Origin: Pseudomonas fulva
GTDB lineage: Bacteria > Pseudomonadota > Gammaproteobacteria > Pseudomonadales > Pseudomonadaceae
Assembly (NCBI RefSeq): GCF_023517795.1
Contig: NZ_CP082928.1
Span: 3,410,001 to 3,474,000, forward strand
Reading direction: 5' to 3'
DNA length: 64,000 nucleotides
Part shown: positions 25,602-32,648 of the stretch, piece after piece
Position numbering within the stretch: the first letter of the stretch is position 1
Layout of the letters: each line of letters opens with the position of its first letter
Notes under the pieces: model-generated
What the model saw: the letters and a program-made list of their open reading frames with translations, nothing else
Database searches by the model: none
Told to the model about the DNA's origin: nothing
Position numbers and translations under genes: made by a program

Positions 25602-26408
25602 TCACTCTGCAGAGCCTTCATTTTTAGGCTTAATCATATCATCTTTGAATGACTGGATTACACCTTCTAAGAGGTGCAGTCCATGGCCAAGATACGCTGA
25701 CTTGAATTCAGGGGATTCAGCTTCCCACTTCCATTCACCTTTATTTCCGCCACTCACCCTACGCTCTTCATAAATACTGTGCGTCAGCGACGTTATCACT
25801 TCAGCCAGTTGCGTAGTGATTTGAATTTCAATCCACATCGAACAATCTTTTATATTGCCTGCAATATTGACGGGGGCGGAAAATCTAACATAAAAGTGCC
25901 ATGCATAGTAGCCTGCATCAGTGCTGAGTGATCTGTGATTATACTCTGCCCCCTGGGCTTGGCAAAAAGCCTCCAGCTTATGGCAAACAAACTTTGGCCC
26001 ATCCATATACTTGCAGACAATCCGAGTTCTTAATAAGTCGTCGATTGCACTGTACATGTCTACCGGATCTATTAATCCAGCTCTAGGTGCTTCAGGGTAA
26101 TTGCGATTATAAATTACATTATTTCTATATATTTTTAGTAGCGTGCTTTCTAGTGGCTTAGTATGGATTTTCAAATCACTAGCGGCATCTGCAGGATAAA
26201 ACAGCAGTTCTGATCTTCCGCCAGAGTATTCACTTCCCATGTTTTTCAGGGTGTCTAGCACGCCTGCCCATATGTGCGAGCTATTAGCCTCTGCGCTCGC
26301 CGCAAGCATGTTCATGCGATGGGCTTTTTCAGCTGTGGGAATATCGGGTAAGCCGATAGCCTCCAGGCAGCTTGCTTTGAACTCCTCGAAACTAGGCTTT
26401 TGAGCCAC
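25602..26408 (-). CDS. RelA/SpoT-like nucleotidyltransferase fold protein (tentative)
   Basis: The GTG at 26408, preceded by GAGGGAC, gives 268 residues. The core resembles RelA/SpoT synthetase domains: AIDDLLRTRIVCKY (123-134; compare DIVGxRIxC), GYYAWHFYVRF (166-176; compare GYRSxHxxV), and WIEIQITTQLAEVITSLTHSIYEE (192-215; compare EIQIRTxxxHAWAxxEH) with the catalytic-type Glu kept but the following Arg replaced by Thr. Alarmone or nucleotide-modifying activity is therefore possible but not certain. It is AT-rich, coupled to the DUF262 gene and adjacent to the prophage left att, like cargo rather than a core phage gene. Confidence 0.65.
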   Translation of the reverse strand: MAQKPSFEEFKASCLEAIGLPDIPTAEKAHRMNMLAASAEANSSHIWAGVLDTLKNMGSEYSGGRSELLFYPADAASDLKIHTKPLESTLLKIYRNNVIYNRNYPEAPRAGLIDPVDMYSAIDDLLRTRIVCKYMDGPKFVCHKLEAFCQAQGAEYNHRSLSTDAGYYAWHFYVRFSAPVNIAGNIKDCSMWIEIQITTQLAEVITSLTHSIYEERRVSGGNKGEWKWEAESPEFKSAYLGHGLHLLEGVIQSFKDDMIKPKNEGSAE

Positions 26409-26427
26409 GGCATGTCCCTCACATCTT

Positions 26428-26781
26428 CTAGTCGGTCTTACCCAATGGCTTTTGCACGTTCATTTTCTTAACACTCCTTCTGCCATAATCTTTTACTCTC
26501 TCACGCGATTCATTAATGGCTTTCCTTAGCTTTATGCATTTCTTAATGATGCGACGAACTCCGCTATTCGCATCGCGTTCTTGTTGATCTAGGGCTTTAA
26601 AGTGTCTCTGACTGAATCGCCAAGCGAGTCTTTGCTACTCATTGACCAGCCCGTTCAAGGTCTTGCCATGAGCTTCGGCTGCTGACCCCAATTGCTTCAC
26701 CTGCCTGGGTGGCAATAAGCTTGGATTCTTTTCAGGGATTGTGCTTATGTCTAGGGCCGATGCCAACAGCTTCCTTTTCAT
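26428..26781 (-). pseudogene. 117-codon ORF interrupted by one in-frame TAG (amber)
   Basis: An ATG at 26781 with GGAG upstream begins a frame that encodes MKRKLLASALDISTIPEKN through KTLNGLVNE, meets TAG at 26635-26637, then continues open as QRLAWRFSQRHFKALDQQER, a basic helical segment (VRRIIKKCIKLRKAI) and stops at 26428. Composition is uniform on both sides of the TAG, so the frame is either a recently broken gene or is read through at low level. I do not recognise the family; the basic C-terminal half could bind nucleic acid. It lies between the repressor and the RelA-like gene on the same strand. Confidence 0.5.
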
Positions 26782-26836
26782 TGGTCTTCTCCATTCCTTC
26801 GGGCGTACCAGCGCCTAGCTACTTCCTGTGTGATCG

Positions 26837-27109
26837 CTATCCCGCGTTTGGATTGGCCAAGTTTCTGCTGGCCTCGGCGTAGTCAGGATCTATTTGGCCG
26901 TTTTCAGGCGCGGTCATGCCAGTCCTGAGCCATAAAGAGTACTCAGGGTAGCGATTTGCTATCAAGTCCAATTCATTAGTGCGCAAATTTGCTCGCTTGT
27001 CGTAGCGAATGGTCTTGCACCTTTCTTCCTTTAGTCCTGTGGCTTCGCCGACCTCGCGATGCCCAAAAACTGCCATAAAATGTCTAACCCTATCCTGTGT
27101 TGATTCCAT
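26837..27109 (-). CDS. Prophage repressor, small HTH protein
   Basis: The 90-residue product has an HTH-like segment (HFMAVFGHREVGEATGLKEERCKTIRY) and the tail NRYPEYSLWLRTGMTAPENGQIDPDY, a pattern common to small Cro/CI-type regulators of Pseudomonas phages (LWLxTGxxxPExGQIxPxY). It is divergent from the phage early operon and faces three related palindromes at 27129-27192. It probably maintains lysogeny and represses the excisionase/early promoter. Confidence 0.85.
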   Translation of the reverse strand: MESTQDRVRHFMAVFGHREVGEATGLKEERCKTIRYDKRANLRTNELDLIANRYPEYSLWLRTGMTAPENGQIDPDYAEASRNLANPNAG

Positions 27110-27128
27110 AAAGATCTAAAAACTCTTC

Positions 27129-27192
27129 GTTGAAATATTCCACAGCTCATTGGAGGTGGTATTATTCCACTCGGATAGTGGAAATATACCAC
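27129..27192. promoter_or_regulatory. Three repressor operator-like palindromes
   Basis: Three 15-bp sites fit GTGGNANNNTNCCAC: GTGGTATTATTCCAC (27156-27170), GTGGAAATATACCAC (27178-27192), and a weaker GTTGAAATATTCCAC (27129-27143). The two strong sites are 22 bases apart, two helical turns, in the divergent region between repressor and early genes. Confidence 0.8.
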
Positions 27193-27232
27193 TTCGGCCG
27201 ACGTGATGATCGATGGATTATAGGGGCTTTGC

Positions 27233-27505
27233 ATGGAACAGTCTGGAATAGTGGGGTTCGACACACAGGGAAACCCGGAACGCGTCAACGATCTGCGTGA
27301 TGCGCCGTTTTGCTCAAAGCACGTGTTCGCCAAGCTGCTGGGTATCGACGTGATTACCGAGGATGTCGTACGCGGCTGGATCGAATCCGGCACCGTCCCG
27401 ACCGCCAAGATTGGCCGTCACCGCGTCATCAACCTGCACCGCATCCGCCGTGACATGGAACGCGGCAAGACCGTGTTCTGTGCGGGGGACTACGGCGATG
27501 ACTAA
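27233..27505 (+). CDS. Excisionase-like MerR/HTH_17 DNA-binding protein
   Basis: The 90-residue product has FCSKHVFAKLLGIDVITEDVVRGWIESGTVPTAKIGRHRVINLHRIRRDMERGK, the winged HTH pattern of excisionase/AlpA-type proteins (a specific helix followed by a basic GRxRxI wing). It is the first rightward gene after the operators, where Pf phages carry their excisionase/anti-repressor. It overlaps the next gene by 8 bases. Confidence 0.82.
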   Translation: MEQSGIVGFDTQGNPERVNDLRDAPFCSKHVFAKLLGIDVITEDVVRGWIESGTVPTAKIGRHRVINLHRIRRDMERGKTVFCAGDYGDD

Positions 27506-27698
27506 GACCTTCGTTGTCGAGACCTGCACGTTCCATGGGGTTACCAAGCGCCGTCGTTGGCACCTTGTGCACACCGGTGCTACCCGAGCGGATTGCCGCG
27601 CTTACATCAAGAAAACCGTCATAGACCTTTATGCCCACTGGTGCCCTGAGCGTGCTACCGATCTGTTCCGCGTCCGTTACGTGAGGCCAGGTAAATGA
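27498..27698 (+). CDS. Small phage early protein, unknown
   Basis: The ATG at 27498 lies inside the end of the excisionase-like gene and gives 66 residues rich in basic and aromatic residues (FHGVTKRRRWHLVHTGATRADCRAYIKK). It looks like a small nucleic-acid-associated early protein. No family recognised; the tight overlap and Pf-like position support it. Confidence 0.75.
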   Translation: MTKTFVVETCTFHGVTKRRRWHLVHTGATRADCRAYIKKTVIDLYAHWCPERATDLFRVRYVRPGK

Positions 27699-27701
27699 GC
27701 C

Positions 27702-28034
27702 ATGCAAAAGTACCTGCACCAACCCCACAGTCCGGACTGCGACTGCTCTGTCTGCTATGTCAAAAGACTGGGGCCTATCAGCCTGTCGCCACGCTGCGCC
27801 CAATGCCGCCCCGTTCGCTGTTTTCCGGTCGTTGGCCAAATGCGGCTGGTGAACGGGCACTGGCTTCACGTGAGCAGTACCTACCGTTGGGTCTCGGGCT
27901 TTACCTGTCCCCAGCACTCACCAACCCCGCGCCCGCCTCGGTACTGGTACGTGGTGGAAAACATCGGCAAGCCAACGCCCTACGTCCCGCGCTGGGATCT
28001 GTTCGAGCTGGAGTCTGAGCCATGCACGACCTGA
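27702..28034 (+). CDS. Cys-rich phage early protein, unknown
   Basis: The 110-residue product has CDCSVCYVKRLG and CAQCRPVRC clusters near the N-terminus, suggesting a zinc-binding knuckle, and aromatic-rich segments (STYRWVSGFTCPQHS, PPRYWYVVENIG). It starts three bases after the preceding stop and overlaps the next ORF by 13 bases, so it is a member of the early operon. Function unknown. Confidence 0.7.
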   Translation: MQKYLHQPHSPDCDCSVCYVKRLGPISLSPRCAQCRPVRCFPVVGQMRLVNGHWLHVSSTYRWVSGFTCPQHSPTPRPPRYWYVVENIGKPTPYVPRWDLFELESEPCTT

Positions 28035-28195
28035 CCGGATTCATGCCTGTAGGCGAGTGCTTTTACTGCGGCCAAACCCTGGTGGTGAGCTGCCAGGGCT
28101 TCAACGTGGCGGACATCCCGGACGTGATCGTTTGCCGCGACTGCCAGGACATCAACGAACGTCGTCTCGCTGAACTTGAAGGGGAAACCGAGTAA
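28022..28195 (+). CDS. 57-residue zinc-ribbon-like phage protein
   Basis: The short frame starts ATGCACGACCTG inside the end of the previous gene and stops at 28193-28195. The protein carries two CxxC pairs (CFYCGQT and CRDCQD) 27 residues apart, a treble-clef or zinc-ribbon arrangement. The stop overlaps the next ATG (TAATG), which supports translation coupling. Small Cys-rich early proteins of this kind occur in Pf phages. Confidence 0.72.
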   Translation: MHDLTGFMPVGECFYCGQTLVVSCQGFNVADIPDVIVCRDCQDINERRLAELEGETE

Positions 28196-28392
28196 TGCCC
28201 GGCATCGTCCTGACCGTCGCCCAAGCCGCTGAGCTGTTGCCGTTGGCCAGCCAGCAACTGGGCCGCATTCAGCACCAACAGGACGCTGCCAACGAGAAAG
28301 GCATCCCGGAAAACTGGGGTGTGGATGAATGGCAGGCAATCGTAGAAGCCCTGCAGGGCCCAATCGTTCATGGGGTGGTGTATGTCGCCTGA
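28195..28392 (+). CDS. Small phage protein, unknown
   Basis: The 65-residue product (MPGIVLTVAQAAELLPLASQ to VVYVA) is mainly helical and acidic. It overlaps the preceding stop by one base and contains the start of the next gene. No family recognised. Confidence 0.68.
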   Translation: MPGIVLTVAQAAELLPLASQQLGRIQHQQDAANEKGIPENWGVDEWQAIVEALQGPIVHGVVYVA

Positions 28393-28606
28393 GCTGTTCG
28401 TTGTTATCACGTACTGCCTGCTGGTTCTGTGCTTCGTGACCCTCGGCCTGTTGTTCGCCTTCCTGCTACTGCGCCGTGAGTTCTGCCCGCGCCCTGGTGG
28501 TCAGCCGAATCAGTCGCCTCCGGCGTCCGTGACTGGCCAACGCGATCACTCGGCCAGTTCACCGCGCGCACCGCCAGTCGCGGGCGACGGTGGCGAAATG
28601 GGATGA
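28382..28606 (+). CDS. Small single-pass membrane protein of the phage
   Basis: From the ATG at 28382 the 74-residue product has one strong membrane helix (LFVVITYCLLVLCFVTLGLLFAFLLL) near the N-terminus and a hydrophilic Pro/Ser-rich tail. It overlaps the end of the previous gene. It may be a minor membrane or assembly protein; this is inferred from position only. Confidence 0.68.
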   Translation: MSPELFVVITYCLLVLCFVTLGLLFAFLLLRREFCPRPGGQPNQSPPASVTGQRDHSASSPRAPPVAGDGGEMG

Positions 28607-28784
28607 CAAGGGCAAGGCCCTTGGTGTGAACAAACGATCAGGCACCGCCTGACCCGGCTTTAACCCCGGTAGACCGATAAGCACCTGCAGGTTTTGAACT
28701 TCGAAGTTCACCTGCACGGACTCGCTCGGCCTGCTGAAAGGCAAAACCGCGCAATAACGCGCAACTGAAAAGAGGAAACACCCA
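28607..28784. other. Phage intergenic region rich in short hairpins
   Basis: This 178-base gap is the longest non-coding stretch in the rightward phage block. It contains several short dyads: GGGCAAGGCCC, CAGGCACCGCCTG, CCGGCTTTAACCCCGG, and GTTTTGAACTTCGAAGTTCACC with ACCTGCA flanks. Filamentous phages use hairpin-rich intergenic DNA for replication origin and packaging, so it is a candidate, alongside a promoter for the coat operon. A ribosome binding site AGAGGAAAC precedes the next gene. Confidence 0.45.
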
Positions 28785-29138
28785 ATGGCACGTTCGACTA
28801 TGGAAGTTGCATTCCTGGGCACTCAGATGACTCAGGTCGATGACACCAAATACGCCAAGGTCTTCTACGGCGACGAACCGGACGGCAAGACCGAGCACGG
28901 CCTGTCCATCATCGGCATGGCCATCGCTGAAGACGCCGCCGACGAAGTGTTCATGGCCGGCGCTCAGTTCGAGCCCCTGCAACTGGTGCGCATCACCTTC
29001 GACGTGGCCCGCGGCGGCCAGAACAAGGGCAAGAACCTCGCCCTGCATATCGAAGCTGTGGACAACAAAGCCCGCTCCGCTGCGAGCCCCGCGCCTGCTG
29101 GCAACGCCGGTAAGCCTGCCGACCCGGCCAAAGCCTAA
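28785..29138 (+). CDS. Inovirus single-stranded DNA-binding protein (gpV-like)
   Basis: The 117-residue product starts MARSTMEVAFLGTQMTQVDDTKYAKVFYGDEPDGKT, has beta-rich sequence (LQLVRITFDVARGGQNKGKNLALHIEAV) and a flexible Ala/Pro tail, as in the DUF1293-type DNA-binding proteins of filamentous phages. It precedes the coat genes, the usual gene V position. In the family it coats single-stranded phage DNA before assembly. Confidence 0.78.
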   Translation: MARSTMEVAFLGTQMTQVDDTKYAKVFYGDEPDGKTEHGLSIIGMAIAEDAADEVFMAGAQFEPLQLVRITFDVARGGQNKGKNLALHIEAVDNKARSAASPAPAGNAGKPADPAKA

Positions 29139-29162
29139 CCCTGACCGCCTGGAGTTCACCGT

Positions 29163-29279
29163 ATGGGAATCGACGCCTATCTGGCCAACGTCACCCTGGG
29201 TGATCTCTGGGCCCTGCAGTTCATTCAAGGCGTGGTGATGATCGCCGCCCTTGGCCTTATCCACGGGCACCAGAGGTAA
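29163..29279 (+). CDS. 38-residue membrane protein, candidate minor coat protein
   Basis: The frame (MGIDAYLANVTLGDLWALQ then FIQGVVMIAALGLIHGHQR) contains one hydrophobic helix. Size and position directly before the major coat gene match the small end-cap proteins (gpVII/gpIX type) of filamentous phages. GGAG precedes the ATG by 7 bases. Confidence 0.7.
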   Translation: MGIDAYLANVTLGDLWALQFIQGVVMIAALGLIHGHQR

Positions 29280-29285
29280 CGGTTT

Positions 29286-29411
29286 ATGGCTTTCACCTGG
29301 GGGCAGTACCTCGTTATCGCTGGGCTCTTTGTGGGTGCTCTCGGGATTGGCGTGTCCTGGGGGGCCTTCCGGCTCGGCTGGAAGGAAATCGTCGACGCTT
29401 CAACCAACTGA
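29286..29411 (+). CDS. 41-residue membrane protein, candidate minor coat protein
   Basis: The frame starting MAFTWGQYLVIAGLFVGALGIGVSW has one glycine-rich membrane helix and a short basic tail (GAFRLGWKEIVDASTN). It lies 6 bases after the previous small gene and 11 bases before the major coat gene, so it is probably the second end-cap protein. Confidence 0.7.
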   Translation: MAFTWGQYLVIAGLFVGALGIGVSWGAFRLGWKEIVDASTN

Positions 29412-29422
29412 GGAAACAACTC

Positions 29423-29725
29423 ATGTACCAAAGCAAAAAAGAAGCTGCCAATCGTGGCGGCCAGCTCGTACAGAACGAGGCCAGTGTCGGTAAAGCACTG
29501 GGCGGCAAATCGCTCGCTCTGATCACTGCCGGTGCGGCTTCGCTGACTGCCGGTTCCGCCAATGCTGCAATCACCGTTCCGCCTGAGCTGCTCGAAGTCT
29601 TCACCGATCTGGCACTCGCGTTCGGCACCCTGATGGCTGCCGGTGCCGTGCTGTTCGGCGTCATCCGTGGTGGTGTGGCCCTGTTCAAGATCGCCGGTCG
29701 CGTGTTCAGCGCTGCGGGCGCCTAA
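29423..29725 (+). CDS. Major coat protein precursor (CoaB/gpVIII-like)
   Basis: The 100-residue precursor has a long charged N-terminal leader, a hydrophobic stretch (SLALITAGAASLTAGSANA) with a signal peptidase site after ANA at residue 48, and a 52-residue mature part. The mature part starts with a mildly acidic region (AITVPPELLEVF), then a membrane-spanning helix and a basic C-terminus (GVALFKIAGRVFSAAGA) that would contact DNA. GAGGAAACAACTC precedes the ATG. It is the virion-forming protein. Confidence 0.9.
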   Translation: MYQSKKEAANRGGQLVQNEASVGKALGGKSLALITAGAASLTAGSANAAITVPPELLEVFTDLALAFGTLMAAGAVLFGVIRGGVALFKIAGRVFSAAGA

Positions 29726-29745
29726 ACAGGGTTGGGGGTCGACTG

Positions 29746-31155
29746 ATGCGTACGGCTTTCGGCCTCCGCCTGCTACTTGCTCTCACCCTTATGGGGTGGG
29801 GGCAGTTTGTTTTTGCTGAGCAATACGCTTGGAAGTATGACGAATCGGGCAAGACATTCCCCGATCCGGCTTCGGCCTGTAAGGCGGCGTATTCATTAAA
29901 CGAACACTGGTCCTATAGTCGCGCTGCGCGGTACAACAACAATGAAGGCTCTTTTCGTTGTTACGGTCTTCCTAGGCAAAATCCTCAACCCTCCCAGGAA
30001 AGCTCCCATTATTTTGCCTCCCGTATTGGTGATACCTGCACGGGAACTTATGACGCCCAAACCGGCGTATGCACGCCACCTCCTGCCGCCTGCGAACCGC
30101 TTGCCGGTCAACGCTTCAGCTTCTTTGCCAACGTTCCTAACGGTGGCTCCAGCCTGCCCGGTGAATACATCTGCCAAGAAGGCTGCCGGGCTGCTTGGTC
30201 TGGCGAGTGCGGCACTAACGATCAAGGCATCTCCGCTTGCTGGGGCCTTGCTACCTACAACGGTCAGGTCTGCCAGAGTGGTGACACTCCGTCCGGCCTC
30301 GGCAATCCGCCGACTGACCCCACCGACCCGACCACACCGCCAACCGATCCCACTGACCCGACTGAGCCACCAGATCCTACCGATCCGCCTCCGGTCTGCG
30401 GCCCTGGTCATACATGGTCGGGCACTACCTGCGTAAAAGATCCGCCCAAGCCCTGTGATCCGTCCACGGGCGAAGTCTGCCCGCCGCCAGATCCAACAGA
30501 CCCCACCGATCCGACCGACCCTAACAACCCCGGCGACGACGGCAACGGCCCTGGAGACGGTGACGGAGAGCCCGGTACGCCCGGTGGTGATGGTGACGGC
30601 GACCAAGAAAAGCTCGGCCCGAAAATCGACAAAACCAACAGCCTGCTAGACGGCATCAGTAAGGCCCTGGGCAACCTGGGCGATGCCTTCAAAGAGTTTG
30701 CTGAGGATGTTCTGGGCGAGAAGTACGACGGTGAAGGTGAAGGCGATGAAAAGAGCATCGGTGATGCGGCTGCAGGACTGGCCGGCAATTTTGCCGGTGC
30801 CTTCGGCCAGGGCATGACTGACACGCTCGCGGCGCAGGAAGCCTCTGATATCGCCACCCTAGCGGACATCTCCAACATCGTTAACAACGAGTGGTTTGGC
30901 CCCGGCACCGCTGCCTATAAGGCCATTTACATCATCGACGGCGTATTACCCCGTAGCACGTCGTGCTCGCCCTTCGACGTGAAGATCGATGCCGGAAAGC
31001 TGCACACCAACCTGCGTCTCGACGCCTGCGAGCTGAGCCGTATCAAGCCATTGCTCGAGTGGATTATCTGGATGCTGACCCTTATCGGGGTGTGGCGCAT
31101 CGCCTATGCCGGTCTGCGACTGGAAAACGCTAAAGCTGAGAAAGGAGGCTTCTGA
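29746..31155 (+). CDS. Adsorption/attachment protein (CoaA/gpIII-like)
   Basis: The 469-residue product has a signal peptide (LRLLLALTLMGWGQFVFA), a Cys-rich N-terminal part, two low-complexity spacers of P-T-D-P-T-D type (residues about 188-225 and 245-290, the second grading into a Gly/Asp-rich stretch), then a helical domain. It ends with a membrane anchor (LLEWIIWMLTLIGVWRIAYAGLRL). This is the layout of filamentous-phage pilus-binding proteins. The stop overlaps the next gene start. Confidence 0.88.
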   Translation: MRTAFGLRLLLALTLMGWGQFVFAEQYAWKYDESGKTFPDPASACKAAYSLNEHWSYSRAARYNNNEGSFRCYGLPRQNPQPSQESSHYFASRIGDTCTGTYDAQTGVCTPPPAACEPLAGQRFSFFANVPNGGSSLPGEYICQEGCRAAWSGECGTNDQGISACWGLATYNGQVCQSGDTPSGLGNPPTDPTDPTTPPTDPTDPTEPPDPTDPPPVCGPGHTWSGTTCVKDPPKPCDPSTGEVCPPPDPTDPTDPTDPNNPGDDGNGPGDGDGEPGTPGGDGDGDQEKLGPKIDKTNSLLDGISKALGNLGDAFKEFAEDVLGEKYDGEGEGDEKSIGDAAAGLAGNFAGAFGQGMTDTLAAQEASDIATLADISNIVNNEWFGPGTAAYKAIYIIDGVLPRSTSCSPFDVKIDAGKLHTNLRLDACELSRIKPLLEWIIWMLTLIGVWRIAYAGLRLENAKAEKGGF

Positions 31156-31535
31156 TGTTCGGGCTTCGCTGGATTACCGGTTGGCTGGGCAAGTTCTTCC
31201 CCAACCTGTTCAAGCGCCTCAATGGCTGGCTTCTGGCCTTTATCACGCCGCTGATTGCGCCGTTTTTCGAGTTCATCACCAAGTTCTTTCGCAAGGTCGT
31301 CTTGTTCCTCGCAATTGTCGCCGCAATCGGCGTTCTGCTGATGGCCTTCGCCGCCGCTATCAACGGCATTGCCGGTGGGCTGGTAAATGCCATGGCGCCC
31401 GACCTGATCAGCTTCGGGCGCATGTTTCTGCCGTCCAACCTCAGTGCGGGCATCACCATTTTGCTGTTCGCCCGGCTGCAGTCGCTGATCTTCATGTGGG
31501 CACACCGGCTCACCGAAAAGTTTATCCACACCTGA
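31155..31535 (+). CDS. DUF2523 minor coat protein (gpVI-like)
   Basis: The 126-residue product has three hydrophobic segments (including VVLFLAIVAAIGVLLMAFAAAI and LSAGITILLFARLQSLIFMW) and the position between the attachment protein and Zot genes that is typical of DUF2523 proteins. These release the virion end with gpIII. Start overlaps the previous stop by one base. Confidence 0.82.
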   Translation: MFGLRWITGWLGKFFPNLFKRLNGWLLAFITPLIAPFFEFITKFFRKVVLFLAIVAAIGVLLMAFAAAINGIAGGLVNAMAPDLISFGRMFLPSNLSAGITILLFARLQSLIFMWAHRLTEKFIHT

Positions 31536-31544
31536 GGATCGCCC

Positions 31545-32642
31545 GTGGCCGTCTACATCGTTACCGGCAAGCTGGGGGCTGGCAAAACCCTGCTGTGCAT
31601 TCTCAAGATTCTGGAATACCTCAAGGCCCGCCGCCGCGTTGCCGTCAACGTCGATGTGAAGATGGACAAGCTCTGCCGGGCCGATAACAAGTACTCGCGC
31701 CTTGTCCGCCTGCCTGACCTGCCATCGGCTGAAGATCTGGTCGGCCTGGGCTTCGGCCATGAAACCTACGACGAGGAAAAATTCGGCGGGATCTTCCTCG
31801 ACGAAGCCGGCGTGTGGCTCAACTCCCGCGACTGGAATTCCGGTGGTCGTACCGACCTGCTGAAGTTCTTCCTATTCCTGCGCAAACGCCGCTGGGATCT
31901 GTGGTTGTGCGTGCAAAACGTCAACGTCATCGACAAACAGATCCGCGAATCCATCGCTGAACACGTGGTGTACATCAACCGCTGGGACAAGCTGAAGATC
32001 CCCTTCGTGTTCCGCCTGCCGCTGCGCGTGCTGAGCCTGGGCATGTGGAAAGGCAACCTGCCAAAGCTGCATCAGGCCATCGTGAAATACGGCGCCAAGT
32101 TCAACTCGCCCAAGGTGGAAGACTGGTTCTATCAGGGCAAAGAGTTCTACAGCTATTACGACACCACCCAGGAATACAACAAGGACTACGACAAGGGCTC
32201 GTATTCCATGCTCCCGCCCGGCTACTGGCGTCGCCGCCTTCCTGCCTCACCTCGCGACCTGGGGTTTCTTATGCGCACCACCAAAATCTTCTTCCGCCGC
32301 ACTCGGGTGGTGAACGCCTTTTTCCTGGGCGGCCTGATCACCCTGTTTGTCTCGCTGCCGGTGTTCGCCGCCATTGCCTGGATCCGCTACCCAAGCGCGC
32401 CCGTACAGGCACAAGCCGCTGAGCCTGAGCAGAAGAAAGCCACGCTTGAAGACGAGTTCGCCGGCCTGCGCATCGCTTCCTATGGGCTCATGTCGGGGCA
32501 GTCCCGCTATGTGTTCGTTGATCCCGACGGCAAGCGCATCCGCTCCGAGGATCTGCTCTCCCGCGCAATCACCATCGATCCACGGGGGCCGCGAGAAGTG
32601 CGGTTGCTGCGTGGCACTGACTCCCTCACCGTCTACAGGTAA
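31545..32642 (+). CDS. Zot-like assembly ATPase (gpI-like)
   Basis: The GTG start at 31545 gives 365 residues. The Walker A is VTGKLGAGKTLLC (Gly/Lys about 8-15), Walker B GIFLDEAGVWLN near residues 85-96, and LFLRKRRWDLWLCVQNVNVIDKQIRE follows as in the Zot family. One membrane helix (VVNAFFLGGLITLFVSLPVFAAIAWI) divides the cytoplasmic ATPase from a short periplasmic domain. The protein powers virion extrusion with the secretin. Confidence 0.92.
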   Translation: MAVYIVTGKLGAGKTLLCILKILEYLKARRRVAVNVDVKMDKLCRADNKYSRLVRLPDLPSAEDLVGLGFGHETYDEEKFGGIFLDEAGVWLNSRDWNSGGRTDLLKFFLFLRKRRWDLWLCVQNVNVIDKQIRESIAEHVVYINRWDKLKIPFVFRLPLRVLSLGMWKGNLPKLHQAIVKYGAKFNSPKVEDWFYQGKEFYSYYDTTQEYNKDYDKGSYSMLPPGYWRRRLPASPRDLGFLMRTTKIFFRRTRVVNAFFLGGLITLFVSLPVFAAIAWIRYPSAPVQAQAAEPEQKKATLEDEFAGLRIASYGLMSGQSRYVFVDPDGKRIRSEDLLSRAITIDPRGPREVRLLRGTDSLTVYR

Positions 32643-32648
32643 TCGGCC

